Shown: positions 32,333-43,692 of the stretch, piece by piece
How the letters are laid out: each line of letters opens with the position of its first letter
Position numbering within the stretch: position 1 is the stretch's first letter
Assembly (NCBI RefSeq): GCF_026262505.1
Contig: NC_067204.1
Location: forward strand, 23,405,300-23,469,299
Direction: 5' to 3'
DNA from: Trichomonas vaginalis G3
Lineage: Eukaryota; Parabasalia; Trichomonadida; Trichomonadidae
Length of the DNA: 64,000 bases
Notes under the pieces: generated by a model
Told to the model about the DNA's origin: nothing
Database searches by the model: none
Seen by the model: only the letters and a program-made list of their open reading frames with translations
Made by a program: the position numbers and the translations under genes

Positions 32333-35300
32333 ATGAACAAAAACGGAACAGCTAAAATGAATGATAATCAAATTAGAGCAGAAGGTAGAAGGTTATTTAA
32401 ACGCTTCTATAACATTCCTGATGGTGTTAATCCTAAAACTCGTAGAAACTATTTAAATGAAGCAATAGATGCATATGAAGGGTTTGACATTTCATCAGAA
32501 AGTGAGAGATTAGCGAGAATGTTAAATGTTAATATTGATTTCTATTATTGTGATCCTCAACCAGAAGACGTGGAGATAAATAAGGTAGACTTTCCATTAG
32601 TGGAATCAATAATGATAGATCCAGAATTTGAAACAGTAAATATTTTATTAACACAGAGTCCATGTGGAAAACTTCACGCTGACAGAATAACAGACGTTGA
32701 AGCACTCACCGGCTATAAAGTTTGTCCATTTTGTAAAGAAGAAGTTTATTCTATCCGTGATGATCCAGAAAGGAAAAACCAAAGAAGATTTTTAAAGCAT
32801 TGTGAGAAATGTAAAGAAAATAATGGAAGATTAATTCAAGACGTTCAGTTGCAAAAGACACAGCAACCATATGCACCACATATTACGAAACAGAAGATAT
32901 ATCAGTGGTTATTAGCTCACAATTTGCAGGAATATTATCAACCGACAAGATATTATATTACTTTTGACTTCGAAACATTAGAGACTAAAGAAGAATTACA
33001 ACTTTCTGAGTGTGCAACTTTGAACGCTTACTTAAAACCATTCATGGTATCATCAACAGTTAAATTAAATGATAAAACGTATACGAGGAATTTTTGCTTA
33101 ACTTCGAGTGATTCTTTTATTTCTGATTGGATTGAGTTTTTATTTTCAACCTGTTCATTAGTTGCTAAATCAAATATTGAACAATATGAAGAATTAATGA
33201 AGCCGCAAACGGCGGGGACTTTGTCCCATACATTAAATGAAAAACAGAAGGAAGCATTTAAAGAACTTCTAGATGAGGAATTCAATAAAGTGAATATCAT
33301 AGGTTTTAATTCGGGAAAGTTTGATTTAAATTTAATTCTTCGTGATTTAAACACTGCAAAATGGAAAATAAAATCAATGCTGGGTTCATCTTCACAATTT
33401 AAAAAATCATTGTAAAGAAAACAAACGTTCCATATGAATTGAGATTTATTGACATCAGAAATTATATAGCGGGTGGGACATTAGACCAATTCACTCAAGA
33501 TTTCGGAAACAATAAATCACGTGTTAAATCCTTTTTCCCTTATCAATTCATCACGTGGGAAAATTACGAAGAAGAATTATATAAAGTGGAACCATTCACT
33601 CAAGATTCATTTTATTCGGCATTAACTCAAGAAACTATATCAGATAGTGATTATCAAATATATCTCAATGATGCTAAAAACTTTAAGAATAGATTAGAAT
33701 ATTTTATTCATTATTGCAATAAAGATGTTGAAATTATGATTGACCCAATTGATAAAATTATTGAAGAAACATTTGTTTATAAAATTGACACGCTTCATAA
33801 TCTTTCTTTATCATCGAATGCTTCAATGATTCGTTACGCTTTAGCATATAAAGACTTTAATCCTAATGAAAAATATCCCGAGGAAGAGATAGAATCAAGT
33901 TTTGAATTAACGAAAAAGTATTGGAAATATAAAACTGAATCATATAAGAAACAAGATGAAAAAACAGAAAGAGATACTAAAAATAATGTTTCAATGGATG
34001 ATTTTCAATACTATCACGATTTAATCCTTTCATCTAAATGCAAAATGTGTGGTAAAGCGTTTACATATGCAAATAAACCAACATTGGATAGAATCGATAA
34101 TGAAAAACCACATACCAAAGAAAATTGTCAGTTAATGTGTTGTTATTGCAATGTCGTAAAATCAAATAAAGATGAAGATGTTCAACGTTTAAGAATCAAT
34201 TTAAGAAATTATGCATTAAAAAATAATTTACCAATGACTTTAGATTCAGTTGAAGCTTATCACATTCTCCGTAATGGAATTACTGGTGGTCTATCAAATG
34301 TTCAACATAGAGTAAATCTTAAAGGAATCACGCACATTAATAAAACTTTCATATAGTCCAGAAACTAAAACTGTATCAAATGAGGACACCACCAACATTA
34401 TGACTCATTTCGTTGGTGTTGATTTTAATTCATTATATCCTTCATCATTTTCATCTAATCCTCATGATTTCATTCAATATACTGACCATAAAATGTATAT
34501 GCCGGGAAGATTGAATGGTGTTATCATTTGTGATACAGCAACAAAGAAAGCAAAAGCACTGGGAATTATTAGAAAGAAAAATACTTTATTCGTGGCTGAA
34601 GTAAAGGGTCACATTGATGAAAAATACATTAATGATTACATAAACTTTTTACCGATAATAAGAAACTTAGATATTATCACAGATGAAAAAACAATTGGTA
34701 GTTTTATGTATAATTACATGAAATCAAACAATCTACCAGTTGACCAGAAACAGAGGAAATTAACTCAGTTAGCATCAACACACAAACGATATCAACCATT
34801 TTCTTCTTATTATCTTTGGTATCTAATAGACAGATTTCATTTTATCATCGATGATATTCAATCAATTTTAACATTTACTAAAAACACTTGTTTTAATGAA
34901 TTTGCGAACGAATTTATGAACGAAAGACAAAAGGCTGAATTAGAAGGAAATAAAGGAAAAAGTTTATTTTGCAAGATTTCGCTTAATGGATCATATGGTT
35001 ACGATGCAATGAATACACAAAATTACGCAAAGACTAAAATAATGAATGCACAGAAGGCACGCGTTGCATGTATGTCAAATAAGTTTAAAAACATAAGAGA
35101 AATAGGAGAGGATACGTATCAAGTGATGCTCAAAGATAGATTTTATAGATGTGATACATGTTTACAAGAGGCATTCTTCACTTTAGATAATGCTAAATAC
35201 TGGTATTTGGTTTTCATTTATGATTTTATGTATAAATGCATGAATCTTAATCGTTTTCATTTCATTGAAGGTGATACTGATTCATCTTATTGGGCTATTG

Positions 35301-35800
35301 CTGGCGACCCAAATCTTCCTAACACTCAAGCATTTCAAGCGATTGTAACCGATAAACAATTTTATGATAAAAACATTTTCAAATTCGCACCATTTGATTT
35401 CTTCTGTTTTGATGAGAAATTTAAACCTAAATTAAAGAATAAAGCTGAAGAAAAAGCACATGAGAAGAAGTTATTGGGTTTAGCAATTGAGAAACAAGGT
35501 GATAACATGGTTGCTTTATGCCCCAAGTGTTATACATCATTCAACGGTTCAATTGATGGAAGTGATTTTAAAAAGATTGCACAAAAAATGAAAGGTGTTA
35601 GTTTACGACAAAATAAACAATTAACACCTAAAAATTATTTGGATATAATAAATGATAAAGTGATATTTGATGGTCAGAATATTAATTTACAACTTAAAAA
35701 CGAGTCAATGACTCGCTTAACAATCGGTAAGACTGCATTAACAGGAGCACACACTAAGGCTGTATGTTGTGAAAATGGATGTTGTATGCCATTTATTTAA
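32333..35800 (+). pseudogene. Element B protein-primed family-B DNA polymerase
   Basis: Same blocks and order as in A: N-terminal Cys/His cluster, exonuclease block, HNH-like module near 34030-34180, palm and thumb blocks, and a Cys-rich end. It is less broken than the A copy, with only a few breaks. It lies downstream of the EF-hand-like gene with a 49-base gap that holds the T-rich leader. Confidence 0.88.
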
Positions 35801-35976
35801 TAGAATTTAAAAACGTAGGGGTTGAGTCATGAATTTAAAATTTTATTTTTAATAAAATGCCACAGAAGAGACAAAAGGAACCGTTAATGATGCGATTCAA
35901 TATGTAAATAATGGTTTTGATACTATGATTCAAAGAGGTGGGCACCCTTAAAACATTTATTTTATTTTTATATAAA

Positions 35977-37565
35977 ATGGATAATGTAGATTTAGAAATT
36001 TTAATTGATGATTTAGTATTTTATCAAAATTTTCTTGATTATTACGATTTAAAAGCATATCTCCAAAAACATAATAACAATATAACGGGTGATGATATGG
36101 GTTATTATTATCGGTATTATAAAAATGAAATTTTGAAATATCATGATAAAATAATTTCTAAAATTAAAGACAAAATTAAAAATAATGATATACAAAGGGA
36201 AAAACTAAATCACAACTTAAACAATTGAAAGATTTCAAAAATAAAGTATTAACAGAAGAAGATATTGATGAATTATATAAATTATATAATCCTGAGCCGC
36301 AAAAGCCAAAGGAACAAAAGCCAAAGAAGAAAAAGCCGAAAACAACACCAAAAGAGAAAGTAGCAAATGTTCAACAGCTAAAGGTGCAAAACACCCAGGT
36401 CCTTCAGACCATAAATGATGCACAAGCTTTAATTTATGATTCATTAGTTAAACCATATTCAGCCCGACTTTTAAATGAAGATCAACTTTTGGAATTCATC
36501 CTTCAACATAAACTCGAAGCGGGAAAGTATATCAAACCTTTATATACAGCATATTTAAAACAAATGAATAGAATACATCCAGAATTAATGAAAGGAGGAA
36601 TGAAATCCAAAACTTCATCATCCAAAATCAAAGCAGATAAAATTAAATCACTTGCAATACCAAAACCTCCAACAGTAGTACCTCCTCCTTCAGTTAATCC
36701 TTCATCATTCACTTTATTATATCCATTTCAAACATTAAAGAAGCAAAAAGATTTTAAAAAGGATTTCAAAATATTAAATAAACCAACCGACCCAAAAATT
36801 CAACCGTTAAAGGAAAAATTTAGTCGCCCTTCATTTGCTCCATATCCATATTCATACGAAATCGATCATCTGGAATATTCAAAAGGAAACGTTACTTATT
36901 TATTTGCCATTAACATTAACACCAGATATTTATATTGCATTCCGGTGAAAGGGAAAACAGAACAGGAAACAAGAAGAGCTATACAATACTTACTAGATCA
37001 TGAAAGAGTAGATAATATAAGGGGTGATGGTGATAAAGGATTTCAGGCAGCTATGGCTCATTATTTCCCACAAATTAATTTTTACTTTTCATCCTCTCCA
37101 TATACGTTTCATAATAAAATAGTTGATGCGGTAATGAGAACTCTTAGAGATGCGTTAGGGGTTAACGGTCAGATATACTGGGATGGAAATCATGACTCCA
37201 TCATACAGCAGTTAGTATATTATTACAATAATACATGGCATTGAACTATAAACATGAAACCAGTGGAAATGAAAAATGATATTTCAAAAGAATGGGAATA
37301 TATTAGAAAGCAAATGGAAAGGTTGAATGATGTTAAACGTGAACAAATTAATTCGGGGCTCATGAATTTTAAACAAGGGGATAAAGTTTTGATTCATCTC
37401 GATTATGGAAAAACTAATAAATCAATGACAAAAAGAAGACGAAGATTTGACACAATAGCTGAATTTGTTAGATATATTAACGGTAATGTATTAGTTGAAG
37501 TTGACAATAAATTAATAGAAATTCCGATTTATTTTATTACTCCATTATATTTAAATAATATTTAA
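35977..37565 (+). pseudogene. Element B rve-type integrase
   Basis: Counterpart of 11830-13348 in A, with the same core blocks and a C-terminal basic tail followed by an SH3-like segment ending PLYLNNI. The middle linker is rich in Lys/Pro (KKKPKTT). The copy is broken. Confidence 0.87.
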
Positions 37566-37584
37566 TTTTTTTATTTCGTAAGAA

Positions 37585-37881
37585 ATGAGTGACAACAAAG
37601 CATCCAAGAGTCCTGATTCAATTAAGATTCAGAGTCCAGACGATGAATATAAAAAGAAACTAAACAGAATTAAATCAAAAATATGCTATTACAAAAAGAA
37701 GCCGCAATGTGGTGGGGCTGAAAACGATAAAGAGAGGAAAGAAATAATCGAAAAATTAGAAACTTACCGTTCAATCCTTAAACTGAGTGAAGCAAAAATA
37801 AAAGAATTTAATAGAATAAATAAATTGATTGGAAGAGATGAATTTAATAAAGATGAATTTTTAAACTCAATCCAAATTTAA
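37585..37881 (+). CDS. Element B 98-aa basic helical protein
   Basis: Same family as 11538-11810 in A; eight extra residues near the N terminus (IKIQSPD region). It follows integrase by 20 bases. The frame is open. Function is unknown. Confidence 0.6.
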   Translation: MSDNKASKSPDSIKIQSPDDEYKKKLNRIKSKICYYKKKPQCGGAENDKERKEIIEKLETYRSILKLSEAKIKEFNRINKLIGRDEFNKDEFLNSIQI

Positions 37882-37884
37882 TTT

Positions 37885-38309
37885 TTTCAGTGCTACCATG
37901 TTACCATGTGCTACCATGTCAATTAACTTCTCTTAAAAACGATGACAACATGACATTTTGACAACAACACAGGAAATAAATGTTATCGTTTATGTTTTCA
38001 TTAATGATTTTAGGTTATTCAATAATTAATTATTTTTGAATAACTGAAGGTGTTACTACGTCACCATGTGTCACCAGGTTAATTAACTTCTCTTAAAAAT
38101 GATGACAACATGACATTTAGACAACACAGCAGGATTAATGCAAAAATAAATTCAAACTTCATCGTATATGCTTTGTGAATGTCTTACAAACACGTATGAA
38201 TATCTTATGCGGTGGGAAGCCAGATGGAAATAATTTTACGTCAAATATGCAATTTATAAAATCTTATGTCGACAGGCTACGTAGCACATGGTAACATGGT
38301 AGCAGTGAA
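37885..38309. repeat. Element B cassette locus without cargo
   Basis: At the place where A carries the KilA-N and primase cassette, B has only repeats. GTGCTACCATGTTACCATG at the left (from 37890) is mirrored near 38278-38307. Inside are two direct copies of the boundary repeat (37912-37990 and 38009-38135), each with GACAACATGACATTT. The remainder has no gene. It looks like an emptied or never-filled locus. Confidence 0.75.
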
Positions 38310-38327
38310 ATAAAATTTTGTTATCAG

Positions 38328-38510
38328 TTATTTTATCATCATTTTATTAAGTTCATCTTTAGTTAATAATTTGAATGGATTCGCTAATGTTCCACCTTGA
38401 GTCACAACACTTGCCCCGGCTAATTGTGAAGAACCTGGGATAAGTACTCCATGAAATGATTTCATTGGTATCATTAATTTAGAAATAGTTGGCTTAATTA
38501 ATTTTGTCAT
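38328..38510 (-). CDS. Element B 60-aa peptide
   Basis: A short open frame with the Maverick T-rich leader. It is rich in Gly and Ser in the middle and ends with LLTKDELNKMMIK. That end resembles parts of the peptides at 38570-38704 and, in A, 11382-11534. Function is unknown. Confidence 0.5.
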   Translation of the reverse strand: MTKLIKPTISKLMIPMKSFHGVLIPGSSQLAGASVVTQGGTLANPFKLLTKDELNKMMIK

Positions 38511-38569
38511 TTATGATAAAAATAAAATTGCATAATTTAAATTTTTTTCTTTCTCATTTTCTCATTTTC

Positions 38570-38704
38570 TCATTTTTCATCCTGTTTTGGTTTCAGCAAC
38601 TTTTCAAGTTGTTGTCTTGTCAGTAACTTTAATTTTAACTTTGGATCAAATATTGGGTTTCCATCTTTATCTCTTCCAATAACACCATATGGTAGAATCT
38701 TCAT
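38570..38704 (-). CDS. Element B 44-aa peptide
   Basis: A short frame starting MKILPYGVIGRDKDG and continuing to KLLTRQQLEKLLKPK before the stop. The leader AATTTTTATTTTAGTATAA precedes the ATG. It shares the LLT-x-x-x-L-x-K core with the neighbouring peptide. Function is unknown. Confidence 0.45.
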   Translation of the reverse strand: MKILPYGVIGRDKDGNPIFDPKLKLKLLTRQQLEKLLKPKQDEK

Positions 38705-38799
38705 TTATACTAAAATAAAAATTTAAATTATGCCGTTCGCTCTTTTGGAGCTCAGGATTTTCAGTCCGTTCTAAAGTTTGTTTCACAAACATTGAACGT

Positions 38800-39972
38800 T
38801 CATTGAACGCGAAACCATGCGAATACAGTCATAAATGGTGGCATATAATCTTCACCCGAGCCTGTTGGATTTGTTGTGAAAGTGTGTGAATGATTTCCTC
38901 CTGGTTCAGTTTGTCGAAAAGTCTTTTTTGTTGAATCGTTATAAGATGGAGATAAAACGTCATAACCAGCTTCATAGTCTGAGTTGTATAATGGGTGGTC
39001 TCTTAATGAGTGTCTATGGTTGCCAGAAAAGTTTGTAGTTCCCGTATGAGTGTGCGGTGGAAGGTTTGCTTCTTTAATTTTCTTCGAACCTCCTGTTTGC
39101 TTTGAATATCTAGCACAGTATAAGAATTTGTCTACAATCTGCTGCCACGTATCAAAACCTAAAACTGTTGCTGGATTTGTTGAATTCATTGACGTATAAA
39201 TAGAACCAACGGGATATAATGTTTGAAGTATTTCATTTTTCATGCTTGTAATCACATCATTTACTTCCGACTTCTTTGCATAATTTTCATCAACATAAGT
39301 TTTATCTGCTTTAAGGTCTAAACATCCTGAAACCCATTCTGTATCAGCTTTAACTTTAAAAGTCTCAAATGTCCATTCCTTATCCGCCTTCTTCTCTAAC
39401 TCATCGTTAACATAAGTTTTATCTGCTTTAAGGTCTAAACATCCTGAAACCCATTCTGTATCAGCTTTAACTTTAAAAGTCTCAAATGTCCATTCATGAT
39501 ACCATTCAACCTTTTCTTTAATTTCATTATCTTTTTCATCAACATAAACCAAATTTGCCTTCTTATTTAACTCACTATCCACATATTCCTTATCTGCTTT
39601 CTTCATTATGTCGTTTAGGAAACCTTCTATGAATTCCTCATTTAAATTAAATCTTCCAATCTTCAAAACTTTAGGAAATGCATTTAATGCGTAATATCTC
39701 TGTTCTTCTGGTGGAATTGATGTTATATCATCCGTTATTCCTTTAATTTTTGAATTCATAAATAAAATTTCTTTTATATTTGATATCACTGCACCACCTT
39801 TGCAAACGAATTCGAAACGGTCATTTTTCAATACTATCTCCAAATCTCCATATTTCAACCTTTGCGTTTGTTCTACCGTCTTTGAATTATATGCATATAT
39901 GGCGTATGTAATGGTCTGAAGGACCTGGGCGCTTTGCGCCTTAAGTTGTTGTGGTTGCTGTTGTTTAATCAT
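38800..39972 (-). CDS. Element B fibre with tail-collar-like domain, 390 aa
   Basis: Same family as 6486-7524 in A. The N-terminal head has a Gln-rich start. The shaft consists of KADKEY and KADKTY units, and the C-terminal tip has LYPVGSIYTSMN, histidine clusters and an AWFRVQ end. The shaft contains a 39-residue unit twice in tandem (DNA period 117 bp, 39301-39417 and 39418 onward), whereas A shows one. Such a change would lengthen the fibre. The frame is open. Confidence 0.8.
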   Translation of the reverse strand: MIKQQQPQQLKAQSAQVLQTITYAIYAYNSKTVEQTQRLKYGDLEIVLKNDRFEFVCKGGAVISNIKEILFMNSKIKGITDDITSIPPEEQRYYALNAFPKVLKIGRFNLNEEFIEGFLNDIMKKADKEYVDSELNKKANLVYVDEKDNEIKEKVEWYHEWTFETFKVKADTEWVSGCLDLKADKTYVNDELEKKADKEWTFETFKVKADTEWVSGCLDLKADKTYVDENYAKKSEVNDVITSMKNEILQTLYPVGSIYTSMNSTNPATVLGFDTWQQIVDKFLYCARYSKQTGGSKKIKEANLPPHTHTGTTNFSGNHRHSLRDHPLYNSDYEAGYDVLSPSYNDSTKKTFRQTEPGGNHSHTFTTNPTGSGEDYMPPFMTVFAWFRVQ

Positions 39973-39996
39973 TTATTATGATTTAAAAATAAATAT

Positions 39997-40706
39997 TTAA
40001 TCCGTTATCTCATCAGCTATTTTCTCTATTTGAAATTGCCATAATATTTCATTCATAAATTCTAAATCACAATCAAATAGGTCAGTTATTCTAAATTTAA
40101 TATTTGATAAATCTTTTGAATGAAGAATAAATGAATTCCCGGATAATTGAAACGGATATGATAAAGAAAATATGTTTAAGTTGATGGATAAAATGTTTTG
40201 TATTGATGGGTAAGAGTTAGGGTCTAATGTTTGATGTGAAAATCTCATTGGGGTATTAACTTTATCACATTTGATTAAAATGAAATTGGAACCAGTGTCA
40301 GAATACAAAACATCCCCAACATCTTTTTCAAAATTTAATATCCCCAACAATGAACGAAGATGAGGAGTACAAAATTTAATTTTCAGCGGAAATTTAATAA
40401 GGTTATTTATTTCATCAAGTTCAAAAAGTTTATCAGGTTTTGATTTAAAATTTTCTTCATACCATACGATAAATGATTCATTTAAATAACTTAAAATCGT
40501 GTTAATATCCCATTTCGCTATCACATTATTTATATACATATCATACGTTTTTCAAGGTCATCTTTAATAAATGATATATAATCTGAAGGGTCTAAAAGAA
40601 TGGGATTAAATTTACCACTCACAGAAACGAGAGTAACATTATAAATTCCGCTAACTGTTAAATTTAATTCACAGTTATTATTCGAAATAATATTGATAAT
40701 TGACAT
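39997..40706 (-). pseudogene. Element B conserved protein next to the fibre
   Basis: Counterpart of 5757-6461 in A. The product is rich in beta-type alternation. Its start is divergent from the gene at 40727, so the 20 bases between serve as leader for both. No family is recognised; the copy is broken. Confidence 0.5.
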
Positions 40707-40726
40707 TTTTTATTACAATTAAAAAT

Positions 40727-41206
40727 ATGGTAAAGCGTTATTTTCCAGTGATAAATAAAACTAGAATAAGATTACCTCAAGAATTCATAAATTCAACGAA
40801 TAAGAAATTCATTCATGTTATAAATTTTAGTGTTTTCAGAAAATATGAGTCAGTGTCATATTCATCAACAGGTTATATTTCACTTCATTCAAATTTAGTT
40901 CAATCAAACCCATATAATGACCATTTCATAAGATTTTCAGATGGTATTAAAAATGTAATTGATAGATTAAAATATGAACAGATTGACAATATCGAATTTT
41001 TGGAATTTTGGTTTAAATATCCCGATGGAAAAAAGATTGAAGTTAAAGATAAAGCTGATACTATAACAAAAACAATTACAATGACCGATCCAGATAGTGG
41101 GGAACAAAAAGAAATAAAACAAACGATAGAAACTGGTGAAAGGTCAATTATTATTGATTATGATTCAAAGGATTATTATTCGATAATGTTAATGCTTGAA
41201 TATTAA
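40727..41206 (+). CDS. Element B 159-aa protein
   Basis: The open frame begins MVKRYFPVINK; the codons before this ATG begin with TTG and are not used. Mixed alpha/beta composition with a Lys/Thr/Asp-rich stretch near the C terminus (TITMTDPDSG). The A counterpart is at 5254-5720. It is the lone gene of its strand in the virion block. No family is recognised. Confidence 0.6.
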   Translation: MVKRYFPVINKTRIRLPQEFINSTNKKFIHVINFSVFRKYESVSYSSTGYISLHSNLVQSNPYNDHFIRFSDGIKNVIDRLKYEQIDNIEFLEFWFKYPDGKKIEVKDKADTITKTITMTDPDSGEQKEIKQTIETGERSIIIDYDSKDYYSIMLMLEY

Positions 41207-41505
41207 ATAGCCTTAACAAAGAATTTTTCAAGTGATTTTTATATTCATCAACTATTTTATTATAAATATCATTATATGTTAAATGAAGTTCAGTTGTTGT
41301 TCCGTTCTTTGATATCTTAATTGTGCTAATATCCTTTATAGGATTTATTTTTGCAACTGTTCCGCAGCATGAAACCTCATCATCTATGAAAAATTGAATC
41401 TTAACGTCTGAATCTTGAACATCACAAAGAATGGCGATAATGTGAATTAATGATTCATAAGGTAAAAATAATTAAACCGGATTGGTCAATTAAATTTATT
41501 ATTGA
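41207..41505 (-). pseudogene. Element B small conserved gene remnant
   Basis: Counterpart of 4960-5252 in A, recognisable by the same coding stretch. It is broken and its start is unclear. Confidence 0.4.
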
Positions 41506-41543
41506 ATCATAATTATTAATTATTATATCACGGTAAATTTTCA

Positions 41544-41873
41544 TTAATTTGAATTAATGTCTATTTTATATGGGTTCTCGATGTTTGATGAAAGAGGTGG
41601 GGGGTATGCTGGATAAGTGGGAATTTCAACAGGTTCTTTACCGGGTTCAGATAAAATGATTGGGTCTCCATTCTCATGGTTTTCTTCATTCTCCTCATTC
41701 TTCGGTAAGTCACGAGTTAATAAATTTGGTTGAGTTGCTGACCTTGTTAATTCGGGGCTAACATTAACTTTAACATTTTGAATAATTCGTGATTTATCAT
41801 CATTTACGTTATAACCAACCGTAATCTCTGCTTTTGCGTTAGTGTTCTTTTGACTAGTGAAACGTCTTCTCAT
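41544..41873 (-). CDS. Element B proline-rich small protein, 109 aa
   Basis: Counterpart of 4595-4945 in A with the same MRRRFTSQK start and PTYPAYPPP run. A T-rich leader precedes the ATG. Function is unknown. Confidence 0.62.
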   Translation of the reverse strand: MRRRFTSQKNTNAKAEITVGYNVNDDKSRIIQNVKVNVSPELTRSATQPNLLTRDLPKNEENEENHENGDPIILSEPGKEPVEIPTYPAYPPPLSSNIENPYKIDINSN

Positions 41874-41909
41874 TTATATTCGAATAAAAAAATATATTTA
41901 AACTTTTAT

Positions 41910-42803
41910 TTTGCTGGAACTTTTGAATCTATTATTCCCTGTATTTGTTCATGAAGTTGATTTTTGGCTGTTTCATCGTAATTAATAGACCGAATATATT
42001 CATTAATTGCATTCTTATAATCATCTGATTTCTCAAATTTTCTTTTATCTGATTCCTTAACTAAATCATAAGTTAAACCTCGTTGCTGATATAATGGTTT
42101 CTTAATTAAATCTTTGAATGCTTGAGATAAAGCCCTGATGCAATTCTTGCTACTATAATTGGTTGGAATTGCTGTTTAAGTTCATCTTTAACATTTGCGA
42201 AAACTGGATCGAATAAAGCAACTTTAAAGAATTTCTTAGCTGAAATTTCAGGTCTAAATTTGCATATTGACCATCAAACTGGTTAGAATATCGTGGTAAT
42301 CCATCCGGTCCCTCTTCAATAGCATTTAATTCTTCATTGAAATAAGAATATGGATTATGACGGTATGAATTAATTGGACCATTTTCACCTTCTCCAATGT
42401 ATTGTTTAACAGCTTTCCATTTTCATCAAATTGCATAGGATAACGTTCATTATATGCTTTACGTTTAAGATAATCAGATATAGTTAATTTATAACCATTT
42501 ATGACTTTAATATTACCTTGACCATCAGTAACGAAAACTTCATTTATACCATCAGGGTTTTCCATTTGGACCCGTAATGTCTGCTTCGTGTGCTTCCCAA
42601 TTTGGACCATGACGTTTGGCATATGCTTGAGCTTCTGGTAATGTTAAAACGTTTCTCATTTGTTTAACATCTTTTTGAAGACCAGCAACAATATGAACTA
42701 ATTCTTTCATTCCATCAGGAACTTTCATAGTTCTATTATATGCACCCCTTTTGTTTGTCCCTTGTTTTAATGGAACCTGTAGAAGATTTACCATTTCTGT
42801 CAT
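41910..42803 (-). pseudogene. Element B conserved virion-side protein
   Basis: Counterpart of 3664-4559 in A, in the same place after the ATPase. It begins [13 protein letters not shown] minor capsid role is a guess from position. The copy is broken. Confidence 0.55.
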
Positions 42804-42842
42804 GTTTAATTATAAATAAAAATAAAAATTAATTATAAAAAG

Positions 42843-43668
42843 TTAATCAAATTTAACACTTCCTTTATTTAAATCAACTATTATTTTTCCATGTTCACCT
42901 AATTGCTGATATTGTGTGTAAAGTTCATTAATGCTCATTGGTAAATTCACTTGATAAAGCATAACGTTTAACTGTTGACGACTAAACCCACTGAAAATGA
43001 AAAGTGTTGATAGATTTGATTTAATGTTTGTGCTTAATGCTTTGAAATATTGAACAGCCATAAAGAATGAACACTGAATGTGTCGACATTGAGTTAATAA
43101 CTGATTAAAATATGATTTCTCATTTGTTATTAGTTTTGATTTCACTGCATCATCTAGAAAAATGAGTGAATGCAAAAATTCTCTATCAAATTTGAAATAG
43201 AAAGTGTTTCAAATAATTCATCCCGTTGTTTATCAATAATTTTATCCTCTAATCCTTGCTTCTTGATTGTATTATATAATTCTTTATACATTAAAAAGTT
43301 TTTTAAATAATCTTCGCTTCTTCTTGTGATAAATAAATAATTGGAATTTTGATTAAATGCTTTAAAGATTCAAATGTATCATCTGAAGGTGAACCTGAAC
43401 GGTTGATATAAATTAACACATGTGAATGGGGGGAAGTGTTAGCAATAATGATAATTTGTTTTAATATCGTTAATGTTTTACCTTTATTTTGTTTACCAAT
43501 TGCTGCAGTGATTGAATTTAAGTAACATTCAGAATATGGAATTTTCATTAATTTTTCCTTAGATAGAGCATTTCTATTATCACTCAATGCTTCATTAATC
43601 ATATCATCTACGTATGTATTATATACTCCTGCTAATTCTTCATAAGGGGTGGATGAATTTAAATCCAT
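42843..43668 (-). pseudogene. Element B FtsK/HerA-type packaging ATPase
   Basis: Counterpart of 2799-3622 in A with the same P-loop (GKQNKGKT) in the N-terminal third. The copy is broken. Confidence 0.8.
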
Positions 43669-43692
43669 TTAATCAAAAATAAATTTATAATT

